In this document: positions 22,292 through 30,325 of the stretch, in pieces
How positions within the stretch are numbered: the stretch's first letter is position 1
Layout: every line of letters begins with the position of its first letter
From: a virus
IMG/VR virus record: IMGVR_UViG_3300032073_000003
Span: 55,467 to 119,466 of that record
Reading direction: 5' to 3' (one strand)
DNA length: 64,000 bases
Made by a program: the position numbers and the translations under genes
The notes under the pieces: generated by a model
What the model was told of the DNA's origin: nothing
Databases searched by the model: none
What the model saw: the letters and a program-made list of their open reading frames with translations, nothing else

Positions 22292-23119
22292 ATGATTACA
22301 ATGGAAGAAGTTACAATCATAGATGGAAAAACTTTGTATAATGAAAAATATAAATTTTTATTAGAACAAGATGTAGAATATCAAAAATTGAAATTCTATA
22401 GTGGACAAATACATAGTTTTGAATATTCTAGTAAAAAAATAACAAGTACTCATATTTATTGGAGTACTTCTATTAAAACTCCAATGTTTGAAAATAACAA
22501 ATTATTTTTTAAACATAAAAATACAAGTGGAGCTTCTTATGACAGAAAAACTAAAAAAATTAAAATTTGGTTTGGACAAAGTATAAGAGACTTAAATTCT
22601 AATCTTCGAGTTGAAATATTTTGTCATCTTATTCCTTGGTTTATATCTTCAAATGATTATACAATTAGACAAAATTATATAACTATAATTACTAATGGTA
22701 TATTAAATAGAATGATAAAAGGCTCTATTAAATGTAATGAAGATATAATAAAAGCATTTTGTAAATATAATCCTTATCGTACATTTAATTTAGATACTAA
22801 AAAGTTAAATATAGTATTATCAGAAACATCTTATATAAATTTAAGACAGTTTAAATATGTATTTTTAGCTTCTGAAAATCCTAACGATGTAGTAGATTTT
22901 ATGTATAATAATAGAAACTCTACATCTCCCTCTTATATTACTGATCATATAGAAATTAGTAAATTAGCATTATCTATAGGAGAAAAAATTAATATTTACT
23001 GGAATAACACTAAATATACTAATAAACATGTTAGTTTTTTAGAACAGAAAAAAGATTTGGAAATTATTTATTCACATTTATTGAGTATAGAAAAACCAAA
23101 AGAAGATTTACCTTTTTAA
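22292..23119 (+). CDS. Hypothetical protein (275 aa)
   Basis: A 275-aa protein rich in Asn, Lys, Tyr and Ile that I do not recognise. It has mixed alpha/beta segments (KIKIWFGQSIRDLNSN, VEIFCHLIPWFISSNDYT) and an acidic end (EKPKEDLPF) like single-strand-binding partners. Its start region repeats that of the 3'-phosphatase gene (ATGATTACAATG), so the real start may be the second ATG. It is flanked by terminators on both sides, a single-gene unit. Confidence 0.75.
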   Translation: MITMEEVTIIDGKTLYNEKYKFLLEQDVEYQKLKFYSGQIHSFEYSSKKITSTHIYWSTSIKTPMFENNKLFFKHKNTSGASYDRKTKKIKIWFGQSIRDLNSNLRVEIFCHLIPWFISSNDYTIRQNYITIITNGILNRMIKGSIKCNEDIIKAFCKYNPYRTFNLDTKKLNIVLSETSYINLRQFKYVFLASENPNDVVDFMYNNRNSTSPSYITDHIEISKLALSIGEKINIYWNNTKYTNKHVSFLEQKKDLEIIYSHLLSIEKPKEDLPF

Positions 23120-23160
23120 AAATAGTATATCTAAGATATGCTTTTCCATAAATGGAATAT

Positions 23161-23186
23161 GGGAGTGATTTATTTCACTCCCTTTT
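23161..23186 (+). terminator. Terminator after the 275-aa gene
   Basis: GGGAGTGA (23161-23168) pairs perfectly with TCACTCCC (23175-23182), then four U. Confidence 0.8.
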
Positions 23187-23278
23187 CATTGTTAGCTATA
23201 TATTATTAAATATTATTAATTTATGTAATAATATCAATATAAATATTATATATTTATCAAAATATCTAGTATTAAATA

Positions 23279-23503
23279 ATGCTTTATCAGCTTCCAAACG
23301 GAAAAGTCATACACATCTCTATAGAAGAGTATCTTGAATTAACAGATGAAGATATACAATATCTTATGTCTTTAGATTATGGTGAGCATATTACAGATCC
23401 TTTTAGTGGTTCTGCATTAAAGAAAAACACTAAATCAAGACGTTCTGACTTCAATCAAGAAGATATAGACGAGAATTTATCAGATAATCTATTTGATATA
23501 TAA
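23279..23503 (+). CDS. Small acidic hypothetical protein (74 aa)
   Basis: A 74-aa protein with an N-terminal helix-strand part (VIHISIEEYLELTDEDIQYL) and a disordered acidic C-terminus (NQEDIDENLSDNLFDI). The stretch resembles small phage proteins found beside replication genes in Bacteroidota phages, with no known role. About 93 bases of AT-only DNA lie between the preceding terminator and its ATG. Confidence 0.7.
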   Translation: MLYQLPNGKVIHISIEEYLELTDEDIQYLMSLDYGEHITDPFSGSALKKNTKSRRSDFNQEDIDENLSDNLFDI

Positions 23504-23525
23504 AATTTCTTAACAATTTGAATAC

Positions 23526-23581
23526 GTAGTTTATAGTCTAGAATTTAAACTACTACTTACCTTAACTTGAGTACTTAAGGA
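23526..23581 (+). other. Two adjacent hairpins in an intergenic leader
   Basis: GTAGTTTA (23526-23533) pairs with TAAACTAC (23546-23553). Five or so bases later CCTTAA pairs with TTAAGG across CTTGAGTAC. No U-run follows either. They lie in the leader of the 160-aa gene and may be regulatory. Confidence 0.4.
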
Positions 23582-23639
23582 TATAGCAAAACAGACACTC
23601 AAACAATCAATTATTTATTTATTTATTAAAAATTAAGTT

Positions 23640-24122
23640 ATGAACTCAAAAGTAACAGTATTAGCCGATGAAGCAACAGGAAGTGTTGTTAATGTTTCAA
23701 AAAATAACCCTGATTACGGATATATCCGCGTAGAACAGATCAGAACTATGATTGATGATAATGGTTTCTTACGTAGAAAACCAGTATCTGCATTAATCCC
23801 AGGAACTGTAGAAGAACTACAAGCAACAGGTTTCTTTGCTGGACAACAATTAGATGGTAAAATTGTAGTACAAGAATCACTTGAAGCATTTAATGAAAAA
23901 GAACCAACTCGTGATCTTAAAGTTGCAGGTGAAACAGGTATAGTATGTACATTAGGTGGATTACCAATTTACAGAAGAACAAAAATGAGTTTCAATGGAA
24001 ATTCTGAAGATTCACTTATCAAACATGATAACATTGAAGAATTACGTCAAGCATATCAAAGTGCTAAACCTAATTCTGATGTTATGGCAGAAGCTGGTAA
24101 GAATACAGAATTTAGTGTATAA
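23640..24122 (+). CDS. Hypothetical protein, possible ssDNA-binding (160 aa)
   Basis: A 160-aa protein, beta-rich in the first half (KVTVLADEATGSVVNVS, YGYIRVEQIRTMID) and helical at the end. Codon use is cleaner than its neighbours (more C-ending codons), and it has its own structured leader and perfect terminator, which suggests strong expression. An OB-fold or SSB-type protein is possible, but no aromatic DNA-binding pattern or acidic tip proves it. Confidence 0.7.
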   Translation: MNSKVTVLADEATGSVVNVSKNNPDYGYIRVEQIRTMIDDNGFLRRKPVSALIPGTVEELQATGFFAGQQLDGKIVVQESLEAFNEKEPTRDLKVAGETGIVCTLGGLPIYRRTKMSFNGNSEDSLIKHDNIEELRQAYQSAKPNSDVMAEAGKNTEFSV

Positions 24123-24140
24123 ACATTAAATTAAAGGTTA

Positions 24141-24170
24141 AAAAGGGGAATGTAATGTTCCCCTTTTATT
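24141..24170 (+). terminator. Terminator after the 160-aa gene
   Basis: AAAAGGGGAA (24141-24150) pairs perfectly with TTCCCCTTTT (24158-24167) across TGTAATG. The A-run on one side and T-run on the other could let it work in both directions. Confidence 0.85.
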
Positions 24171-24191
24171 TATTTATGAATTAAAAATTGT

Positions 24192-24683
24192 ATGATTAAT
24201 ATGGAAAAGCTTAAAAAACAGATCAAGAATTATCAAGTATATGGTAGTAAAACATATATGGAATATGAACAAGATAAATATTCAAAATATCAAAATTATT
24301 TATATAAAAGAGCTTTATATGGATTAAAAAGTCTTCCAAAAGAAGAAATAGAACAGATGTGTGATAGAAAAAAAAGAAGAATCAATAGTGTTCATTACAG
24401 AGCACAAGGTGTATTAAATATAGTAAAACAAAAAATTACTATTAAATATACAAATGAATTTTTTAAAACATTTTTTTCACATTCTAAATTTGCTAAAGAT
24501 ATAATTGAATATGAAGAAGTAGATAAAAATTTTAAAAATCAATTAAATTTTAAAGATTTATCATTGTCTAAAGATAGTATAGTTAGTATATTTATTGAAG
24601 AAGGAATTCTACCTAAAAACTTTTTAAATTTAACACAAAAACCAATAGGGTTACCAAATTTAAAAAATGAAAGTAAAGCTTAA
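24192..24683 (+). CDS. Hypothetical helical basic protein (163 aa)
   Basis: A 163-aa Lys/Tyr-rich protein, mostly helical (NYLYKRALYGLKSLPKEE, then EQMCDRKKRRINSVHYRAQ). The basic segment near residue 65 could contact nucleic acid. It overlaps the HNH gene by 17 bases, so the two are probably translated together. No family is recognised. The second Met (codon 4) may be the true start. Confidence 0.7.
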   Translation: MINMEKLKKQIKNYQVYGSKTYMEYEQDKYSKYQNYLYKRALYGLKSLPKEEIEQMCDRKKRRINSVHYRAQGVLNIVKQKITIKYTNEFFKTFFSHSKFAKDIIEYEEVDKNFKNQLNFKDLSLSKDSIVSIFIEEGILPKNFLNLTQKPIGLPNLKNESKA

Positions 24684-25077
24684 AGAATGTGATGGTTGTC
24701 AAAAGACAACTGTCATATGGAAGAACCATGAGGGATTTAGATACTGTAAGTATTGCTGGAGTTGCCATTCTAGTAACAAAAAGTCACAGAAACCAATTAA
24801 ATCTGTTACCAGAGTCCCTCGGGTTTCTTCTAAAAGGAAAAAGAAAGATCAAGAGTATCTTAGATTAAGAAAAAGATATCTTACAGAAAACCATTTATGT
24901 GTAGTAAATGTAAAAGGTTGTACTAATAGTGCAACTGATGTACATCATACATATGCTGGTAGTAATAGAGAAGCATTTTATTTAGTTCAAAGTACATGGT
25001 TACCCGTGTGTAGAAATTGTCATGATTGGATTCATGCAAATCCTGCAGATGCTAGAACAATGAAATGGTTAAAATAA
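24667..25077 (+). CDS. HNH endonuclease with N-terminal zinc ribbon
   Basis: A 136-aa protein. The first 33 residues hold CDGC and CKYC pairs, a zinc ribbon. The HNH core follows: an outer Cys in LCVVNVKGC, the ATDVHHTY His pair (93, 94), and CRNCHDWIH with the last metal-binding Cys and His. The combination of zinc ribbon, basic linker (SSKRKKKD) and HNH resembles NinG/Rap-type recombination nucleases and free-standing phage HNH enzymes. It lies directly before an SF2 helicase. Confidence 0.8.
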   Translation: MKVKLKECDGCQKTTVIWKNHEGFRYCKYCWSCHSSNKKSQKPIKSVTRVPRVSSKRKKKDQEYLRLRKRYLTENHLCVVNVKGCTNSATDVHHTYAGSNREAFYLVQSTWLPVCRNCHDWIHANPADARTMKWLK

Positions 25078-25087
25078 TTTAAATATT

Positions 25088-26185
25088 ATGACAAAAAATG
25101 AAGTTCAATTAAAAGCCCTTAAAGCAACAGACAATAAACAAAGATGTGGAATAGTATTAGGTACTGGTGTAGGTAAGACATTAATTGGTCTTAAACATAT
25201 AGAAAAAAATACTACTAGTCTTATGAAAGTATTAGTAGTAGCACCAAAAAGAAGTATATTTAATTCTTGGATAGATGATGCCGGTAAATTTAAAATGAAA
25301 AATTTATTAAAACGAATTACATTTTGTACTTACTTAAGCATTAATAAACAAAACCCTGATGATTATAATGCTGTTTATTTAGATGAATGTCATAGTTTAT
25401 TAAATAATCATAGAGGATTTCTTCAATTATATAAAGGTAAAATTTTAGGTTTAACAGGTACACCACCCAAGCGAGAATATTCTGAGAAAGGTAAATTAGT
25501 TAATGAATTTTGCCCAATAGTATTTACTTTTAAAGCAGATGATGCTATTGAAAACAATATTCTTAATGATTATCAAATAATAGTACATCAAATATCTTTA
25601 TCTAATGATAAAAATTATTTTGTTAAAATGAAAAACAAAAATCCTTGGAAAACAAGTGAATATTTAAATTACAATTATTGGTCTGGAAGAATTGATCAAG
25701 GTTCTGGTAATATGCGTATGCTTAGAGTTATGAGAATGAAAGCAATGATGGAATATCCAAGTAAAGAAAAATATACAAAAATCTTACTTAATAATATTCC
25801 AACAAAATGTATAGTATTTGCTAATACTCAAGATCAATCAGATAGATTATGTAAACATAGTTATCATAGTAATAATCCTAATTCAGAAGATAATTTAAAT
25901 GCATTTAAAGAAGGAAATATAAATAAATTATCTTGTGTTTTACAATTAAGTGAAGGTATTAATATTCCTAACTTAAGACAAGGTATTATTATGCATTCTT
26001 ATGGTAATGAAAGAAAAGCAAGTCAAAGAATTGGTAGACTTTTAAGATTAAATCCAGATGATAAAGCTATTGTGCATGTACTTTGTTATATGAACTCAAT
26101 AGATGAAAAATGGGTTAAAGATTCTTTAGAAGGATTTGACCAATCTAAAATTTTATGGAAAGATTATAAGGTAGGCTTGAGCTAA
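25088..26185 (+). CDS. SF2 DNA/RNA helicase (DECH box)
   Basis: A compact 365-aa superfamily 2 helicase. Motif I is GTGVGKT (25-31), motif II DECH (99-102), motif III GLTGTPP (121-127) and motif VI QRIGRLLRL near residue 320. It lacks any extra domain and is shorter than SNF2 enzymes of other crAss-like phages, closer to UvsW-like phage helicases that remodel forks and recombination intermediates. It sits 11 bases after the HNH gene. Confidence 0.9.
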   Translation: MTKNEVQLKALKATDNKQRCGIVLGTGVGKTLIGLKHIEKNTTSLMKVLVVAPKRSIFNSWIDDAGKFKMKNLLKRITFCTYLSINKQNPDDYNAVYLDECHSLLNNHRGFLQLYKGKILGLTGTPPKREYSEKGKLVNEFCPIVFTFKADDAIENNILNDYQIIVHQISLSNDKNYFVKMKNKNPWKTSEYLNYNYWSGRIDQGSGNMRMLRVMRMKAMMEYPSKEKYTKILLNNIPTKCIVFANTQDQSDRLCKHSYHSNNPNSEDNLNAFKEGNINKLSCVLQLSEGINIPNLRQGIIMHSYGNERKASQRIGRLLRLNPDDKAIVHVLCYMNSIDEKWVKDSLEGFDQSKILWKDYKVGLS

Positions 26186-26214
26186 CCTTATAATTTTTTA
26201 TTATATTATAGTAT

Positions 26215-26469
26215 ATGATTAATGATAAAACACATAAATTAGTTTTAATTGATGATAAAACACATGATTATGGATATGTTATAGCGTCTTTGATGAAATA
26301 TTGTGAACATAATATTTTACAAGCTGAACAATGTACACTTATAACAGATAATGTAGGAAGATGTACTGTCAAAGAAGGTACTTTTTTAGACATGATGGAA
26401 ATTAAAACATCTTTAGAAGAATTAGAGTTAATAACAGAAATTGAAAATTATGAAAGTTATATGCACTAA
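26215..26469 (+). CDS. Small acidic hypothetical protein (84 aa)
   Basis: An 84-aa protein that begins with a near-duplicate phrase (NDKTHKLVLIDDKTHDYG) and ends with a helical acidic segment (IKTSLEELELITEIENYES). No known domain is seen. It overlaps the next gene by 20 bases, so it belongs to the following operon of small genes. Confidence 0.65.
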   Translation: MINDKTHKLVLIDDKTHDYGYVIASLMKYCEHNILQAEQCTLITDNVGRCTVKEGTFLDMMEIKTSLEELELITEIENYESYMH

Positions 26470-26764
26470 TTCAGAAGGTAAACCTAGTAATATTTCATTT
26501 GATGAATGGATACAAGAAGGTGAAGTTTATACAGTTACTGCAATTGATAGAATGGGACTTCAATTTGGTAAATTAGGTTTTAAATTAGAAGAAATAAAAC
26601 TTACAGATAATTCATTCCCTTATGAATATTATGATGCTGAAAGATTTAGACTTATAGAAAACACAGGAACGTTAGAAACAATAAAAGAAATGTTTGACTC
26701 TTTAACTGAATTAGAAGAGGAATTAAATTTTAGTGAAGAAGACGCAGATTTAAGTAAAATATGA
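26450..26764 (+). CDS. Small phage protein with SH3-like pattern (104 aa)
   Basis: The ATG at 26450 (MKVICTNSEGKP) is preferred over one three codons upstream because this family usually starts so. The protein has the strand pattern of a small beta-barrel: MKVICTNSEG, WIQEGEVYTVTAID, FKLEEIKLTD, ERFRLIE, then an acidic helix. Similar proteins are widespread in Bacteroidota phages with unknown role. It overlaps the next ATG by four bases. Confidence 0.7.
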   Translation: MKVICTNSEGKPSNISFDEWIQEGEVYTVTAIDRMGLQFGKLGFKLEEIKLTDNSFPYEYYDAERFRLIENTGTLETIKEMFDSLTELEEELNFSEEDADLSKI

Positions 26765-27069
26765 AAGACTACACTCAAGAAGAAGTGCTTAAGTCTTTAT
26801 TGAACATCAAAAAAAAATCCAGAAAAAGAGAATTAGTAGATAAAAGAAGCTATCTAATAAGTATTCTTGCTTTTAAATTTAACCTAACAGAATATGAAAT
26901 AGCTGATCTTACTGGATTTAATAGAAATACTGTTCATTATAATAAAAATTTACCAGTTAGATTACATAAAGATTTTCAATATATGGAAAATGTTTATTCA
27001 CTTGCGCAAAAATATCCATTTGATCACAGTGAAATTGTAATAAAGGAATATAATTATTATAAAATATAA
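26761..27069 (+). CDS. Helix-turn-helix protein, DnaA domain IV-like (tentative)
   Basis: A 102-aa basic protein. Residues about 28-60 (RSYLISILAFKFNLTEYEIA then TGFNRNTVHYN) match the pattern of a DnaA C-terminal or similar HTH: a first helix, an 'eIa.ltG.nR.TV.y' turn and a recognition helix. This could recognise an origin or act as a regulator. It is too small to be a full initiator. Confidence 0.6.
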   Translation: MKDYTQEEVLKSLLNIKKKSRKRELVDKRSYLISILAFKFNLTEYEIADLTGFNRNTVHYNKNLPVRLHKDFQYMENVYSLAQKYPFDHSEIVIKEYNYYKI

Positions 27070-27073
27070 AGAT

Positions 27074-27316
27074 ATGGGACACATGAAAGAAATGTATATT
27101 AATATATGCAATGCAAATAATGGAGAAATACCATACGATTTAACAATATCTGATATAGCTTTAATGAAAGATTTAGAAGTTTATGAATGGTATAGTTACT
27201 GTAAATACAAAAAAGAAATAGGAAATATAAAAGTATATATAGATAAACAAGAAATCTATGATATAGAAGATTTTACTACTACAAGATGGAAACATCAAAA
27301 AAAATACAAAAAATAA
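27074..27316 (+). CDS. Small hypothetical protein (80 aa)
   Basis: An 80-aa protein, Tyr and Lys rich, with a helix (DIALMKDLEVYEWYSYC) and a strand (NIKVYIDKQEIYDIE). Unrecognised. It follows the HTH gene by four bases in the same operon. Confidence 0.6.
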   Translation: MGHMKEMYINICNANNGEIPYDLTISDIALMKDLEVYEWYSYCKYKKEIGNIKVYIDKQEIYDIEDFTTTRWKHQKKYKK

Positions 27317-27318
27317 TA

Positions 27319-27735
27319 ATGGTACAATTTAAAAATGTAAAATTAAAAAAACTTGTACATAATATATGTGAAGAACATTATAATATTTGTAATATTACCG
27401 ACACTAATTTAGGTTATTTATGGTATATGTATTACAACGGAAAGTATAAAGGTTATTTTAAACCTTTTATATTTTTAGCTGAAATTAATTTATTAGTAAA
27501 ATTAAATTATCTTACAAAAGATGAAAAATCAAATATTATTCAACTTATGGTTAGTACAGATAATGATAATATGATTATAGCTGGTTTTAGTGTAGAAACG
27601 TTAAGAGATCAAAGAATTAAAGATTTAGGTGAGTATACTCAAGATAATGATTTATATAAACATATAAATTATAGTAATGATGTTATTAAGCCTGAAGATT
27701 TTTTAACTACTCTTGCTCAAGATGTAAAAATGTAA
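27319..27735 (+). CDS. Hypothetical protein (138 aa)
   Basis: Counted from the ATG at 27319, which comes just after the stop of the previous gene; a Met 11 codons upstream would overlap it. The protein is helical, with Tyr-rich segments (YLWYMYYNGKYKGYFKPF) and an acidic C-terminus. No domain is recognised. Confidence 0.65.
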   Translation: MVQFKNVKLKKLVHNICEEHYNICNITDTNLGYLWYMYYNGKYKGYFKPFIFLAEINLLVKLNYLTKDEKSNIIQLMVSTDNDNMIIAGFSVETLRDQRIKDLGEYTQDNDLYKHINYSNDVIKPEDFLTTLAQDVKM

Positions 27736-27738
27736 ATT

Positions 27739-27984
27739 ATGAAAAATAATACAATTTCAAAATTAGAAAATCATTTAAATGATCAAATTAAAAGATTTTC
27801 AAAATTTCCTGATGAATATACTGCAGGACGTATAGATGCTTTAATAAGAACTAAATTATTTCTTAATGAATTATTAGAATCAAATTATGATTTTTTAGAT
27901 GAATTAGTGAAATTACATTCTAATGATCAAATTTTAGGTAAAAAAATTAGAAAATTAATAAATGAAAAAAATAAAAATTCTTAA
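27739..27984 (+). CDS. Small helical hypothetical protein (81 aa)
   Basis: An 81-aa helical protein (SKLENHLNDQIKRFSKFPDE, YTAGRIDALIRTKLFLNELL) that looks like a short coiled-coil pair. It overlaps the next gene by 23 bases. The function is unknown. Confidence 0.65.
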   Translation: MKNNTISKLENHLNDQIKRFSKFPDEYTAGRIDALIRTKLFLNELLESNYDFLDELVKLHSNDQILGKKIRKLINEKNKNS

Positions 27985-28330
27985 AATATTATTAATACTA
28001 TTACCAATAATTGGTATTAGTCAAACTAAACAAGAAGTATATGATTACTTAATAGAGATTAATTGTAAACATCCTAAAATAGTAACAGCTCAAGCTATAC
28101 TAGAAACAGGACATTTTAAATCTTATAGTTGTAAAAAAAGACATAATTTATTTGGATTAAGGTATAATCATAAGTATCTTATTTTTGATAACTGGAAAGA
28201 AAGTTGTGATGCTTATTTATCTAAAATACAATACAAATATAAAGAAGGTGACTATTATATTTTTCTAAATGAATTAGGATATGCTACTGATCCTGATTAT
28301 ATTAATAAAATTAAAAATATAAAATTATGA
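27962..28330 (+). CDS. Secreted glucosaminidase-like peptidoglycan hydrolase
   Basis: A 122-aa protein with a signal peptide (KKIKILKILLILLPIIGISQ) followed by a small lysozyme-like glucosaminidase core. TAQAILETGHFKS carries the expected catalytic Glu (ETG), then HNLFGLRY and FDNWKESCDAYL, as in FlgJ/GH73 proteins. It would cut the glycan strand in the periplasm. It is encoded among early genes, away from the lysis cassette, so it may act before lysis, for example in envelope remodelling. Its ATGA stop overlaps the radical SAM start. Confidence 0.75.
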   Translation: MKKIKILKILLILLPIIGISQTKQEVYDYLIEINCKHPKIVTAQAILETGHFKSYSCKKRHNLFGLRYNHKYLIFDNWKESCDAYLSKIQYKYKEGDYYIFLNELGYATDPDYINKIKNIKL

Positions 28331-29187
28331 AAGTAAAATCTGTAGTAAGAAAGAGTATGAAAATTAGAGAGTCTGGAAGAAGTTCTGATTATATCACACC
28401 TTCTTTTGGCTATGGTTGTTTATTTAATTGTTCATATTGTTATATGAAAAGACATTTGCCTAAAGGATTAACAGTAGCTAATAATCCAGGAGACATATTA
28501 ACTAAAATAAACAATCATGTTTATTTCTTAGCAGATGTAAAAAAACCTAATCAAACTCATAGTAAATATGTTACATATGATATAAGTTGTAATGAAGACT
28601 TTGCGCTTCATTCTAAACATCATAATTGGAAATACATATTTGAGTTTTTTAAAGATCACCCAAAAGCATTAGGTACTTTTGCAACTAAAACTATTCCTAT
28701 AAAATTTTTAGAATTTGACCCAAAAAAGAAAATAAGAATAAGATTTAGTCTTATGCCTCAGAACATAGCTGATAAGCTAGAACCAAACACTGCTAAAATC
28801 ATAGATAGAATAAAAGCTGTTGATGCTTTTATAGAAGCAGGTTATGATGTTCATTTAAATTTTTCACCAGTTGTAGTTTATGATAAGTGGTTAGAAGATT
28901 ATGATTTACTGTTTAGGATGTGTAACGATTATATAGAAAATAAAGAAGAAGTTTTATCTGAAGTTATATTTTTAACACATAATGCAAACAAACATCAGTA
29001 TAATTTAGATAATAATTTAGATGGTGAAGACTTATTGTGGACACCAGAGAATCAAGAAAATAAAACATCTCAGTACGGTGGAGTAAACATAAGGTATAAA
29101 CATAATCTTAAAAGACAGTACATAAAAGAATGGTATGCACTGCATACTAAAATTATACCTTGGAACACAATCAGATATATATTTTAA
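28327..29187 (+). CDS. Radical SAM protein, spore photoproduct lyase-like
   Basis: A 286-aa protein with a CxxxCxxC cluster, C31-C35-C38, in GYGCLFNCSYCYMKRH, which binds the 4Fe-4S cluster that cleaves S-adenosylmethionine. The rest has the partial TIM-barrel pattern of SPL-family enzymes (IRIRFSLMPQNIADKLEP, DVHLNFSPVVVYDKWLEDY). SPL repairs thymine photoproducts in spores, but many phage members of this family have no known substrate; DNA repair or base modification are both possible. It is co-transcribed with the glucosaminidase and thioesterase genes. Confidence 0.8.
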   Translation: MKVKSVVRKSMKIRESGRSSDYITPSFGYGCLFNCSYCYMKRHLPKGLTVANNPGDILTKINNHVYFLADVKKPNQTHSKYVTYDISCNEDFALHSKHHNWKYIFEFFKDHPKALGTFATKTIPIKFLEFDPKKKIRIRFSLMPQNIADKLEPNTAKIIDRIKAVDAFIEAGYDVHLNFSPVVVYDKWLEDYDLLFRMCNDYIENKEEVLSEVIFLTHNANKHQYNLDNNLDGEDLLWTPENQENKTSQYGGVNIRYKHNLKRQYIKEWYALHTKIIPWNTIRYIF

Positions 29188-29189
29188 AA

Positions 29190-29597
29190 ATGAATACACA
29201 AGACTTTCAACTAATATCAACACATCCTATTAAGAAGTCTGACTTAGGATTTCATGGAAACTTATTTGGAGGAAAACTATTAGCCTGGTTAGATGCAGCT
29301 GGAGCAGCATTTGCTTCTCAGGTATGTGATAGTCCAAGAATGGTAACTATAAAAATAGATGAATGTCTATTTAAAAGAGTATCTAAAGAAGGTCAGCTTC
29401 TAAAGATATACGGTAAGGTTCATGCGTTTGGAAATACATCAGTAACCCTGCTATTAGAATGTAGAGCTCACAATGTATATACAGGAAAGCAAACATCAGT
29501 GCTAACAACTAATATAAAGTTTGTTAGAATAGATGAGAACGGTGATGCTATACCAATATCTGATAGAGTTAAGAATAAATTAAACCAAAACAAATAG
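29190..29597 (+). CDS. Acyl-CoA thioesterase (hotdog fold)
   Basis: A 135-aa protein counted from the ATG at 29190; an upstream Met lies inside the radical SAM gene. It has the YciA/acyl-CoA thioesterase signature: FHGNLFGGKLLAWLDAAGAA for the hotdog helix, VTIKIDECLFKRVSKEGQLL, and FGNTSVTLLLECRAH. Such enzymes hydrolyse acyl-CoA. In a phage it is an auxiliary metabolic gene, possibly altering membrane lipids or freeing fatty acids. Its end (LNQNK) and junction repeat those of the small-gene cassette that follows, and codon use is less A/T-biased than its upstream neighbours, a sign of recent acquisition. Confidence 0.8.
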   Translation: MNTQDFQLISTHPIKKSDLGFHGNLFGGKLLAWLDAAGAAFASQVCDSPRMVTIKIDECLFKRVSKEGQLLKIYGKVHAFGNTSVTLLLECRAHNVYTGKQTSVLTTNIKFVRIDENGDAIPISDRVKNKLNQNK

Positions 29598-29599
29598 TT

Positions 29600-29791
29600 A
29601 TGCCAGATATAAGTATGTGCAAAAACGATAAATGCAAGTTCAAAGAAGACTGCTTTAGATTCACAGCAATACCAAGTGAATTTATGCAGGTTTATGGAGA
29701 GTTTGACTGCAAGGATAAGGATGGAATAGACACATTCTTTTGGAGGAATGGTATACCAAGTGTTAACCCTAAAAATAAAGAAGATGAATAA
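29600..29791 (+). CDS. Small cysteine-rich protein (63 aa)
   Basis: A 63-aa protein with C7, C12 and C18 (MCKNDKCKFKEDCFRF) and a fourth Cys near 37, a likely zinc site. This Cys-spaced N-terminus is found in many small phage proteins of unknown role. Its GATGAATAA end overlaps the start of the next gene. Confidence 0.65.
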   Translation: MPDISMCKNDKCKFKEDCFRFTAIPSEFMQVYGEFDCKDKDGIDTFFWRNGIPSVNPKNKEDE

Positions 29792-29936
29792 CCCATTTAG
29801 AAAAAATGAATTAGAACAAATGTTAGAGTTCATTAAAGAGAATCCCCACGTATTGAATCCAATAGGTGCAGAAGGTAAGATTACATCAAGTCCATTAGTG
29901 CAATACATATTAGAAAGATTGCATGGATTAGACTAA
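29784..29936 (+). CDS. Small helical hypothetical protein (50 aa)
   Basis: A 50-aa protein from the ATG at 29784, which overlaps the stop of the previous gene; a longer frame from 29748 is less likely. It is helical (FRKNELEQMLEFIKENP). Part of the small-gene cassette. Confidence 0.55.
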   Translation: MNNPFRKNELEQMLEFIKENPHVLNPIGAEGKITSSPLVQYILERLHGLD

Positions 29937-29943
29937 AGCAAAT

Positions 29944-30192
29944 ATGACTGAACAAGAATTAATATCACTAGGCTTTAAAAAGAACACAGAAGAAGATCTT
30001 GATGGATCATTTTACTACTACACGCTAGACATAGTAGAAGGACTATATTGTATTACAGATGCAAGTGATGAGGTTGAGAATGATGAATGGACTGTAGAGT
30101 TAAGCTTTGATTGTATCCCAAGAATAAAGTTCAGGGATGTTAAGTCACTGACTGAGCTAATTAATTTATTAAACCAAAACAAAGATGAGTAA
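29944..30192 (+). CDS. Small hypothetical protein, paralogue of the 31430 gene (82 aa)
   Basis: An 82-aa acidic protein starting MTEQELISLGFKKN, with a beta-rich middle (FYYYTLDIVEGLYCITD) and an end LNQNKDE. It shares the layout of the 89-aa gene at 31430 (MTEKELIKLKFKK..., ...VEDNIWKIS against ...VENDEWTVE). Similar proteins occur in many marine phages without known role. Its stop overlaps the next ATG in the repeated AAAGATGAGTAA junction. Confidence 0.65.
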   Translation: MTEQELISLGFKKNTEEDLDGSFYYYTLDIVEGLYCITDASDEVENDEWTVELSFDCIPRIKFRDVKSLTELINLLNQNKDE

Positions 30193-30325
30193 GGAAAAAC
30201 TTGTTGGTATGATATGTAAAGAGAGGTTGCAAACTCTTGAGGAAAATCCACCCCGTTGCCCGTACAGTAAGGGAATAAAGAAAGTCCTCACACCTTATTC
30301 ATTTATTAAAACAAAACAAAGATGA
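30185..30325 (+). CDS. Small basic hypothetical protein (46 aa)
   Basis: A 46-aa frame from ATG to TGA, overlapping both neighbours at the repeated ACAAAGATGAG junction. It contains two Cys (MICKERL, PRCPYS) and a basic end. Here the downstream junction is read in a different frame (KTKQR) from the other cassettes. Confidence 0.5.
   Translation: MSKEKLVGMICKERLQTLEENPPRCPYSKGIKKVLTPYSFIKTKQR

Noticed and set aside
29032-29223. Minus-strand frame opposite the radical SAM and thioesterase genes
   Set aside because: Covers well-supported coding sequence on the plus strand and has no leader or neighbours.
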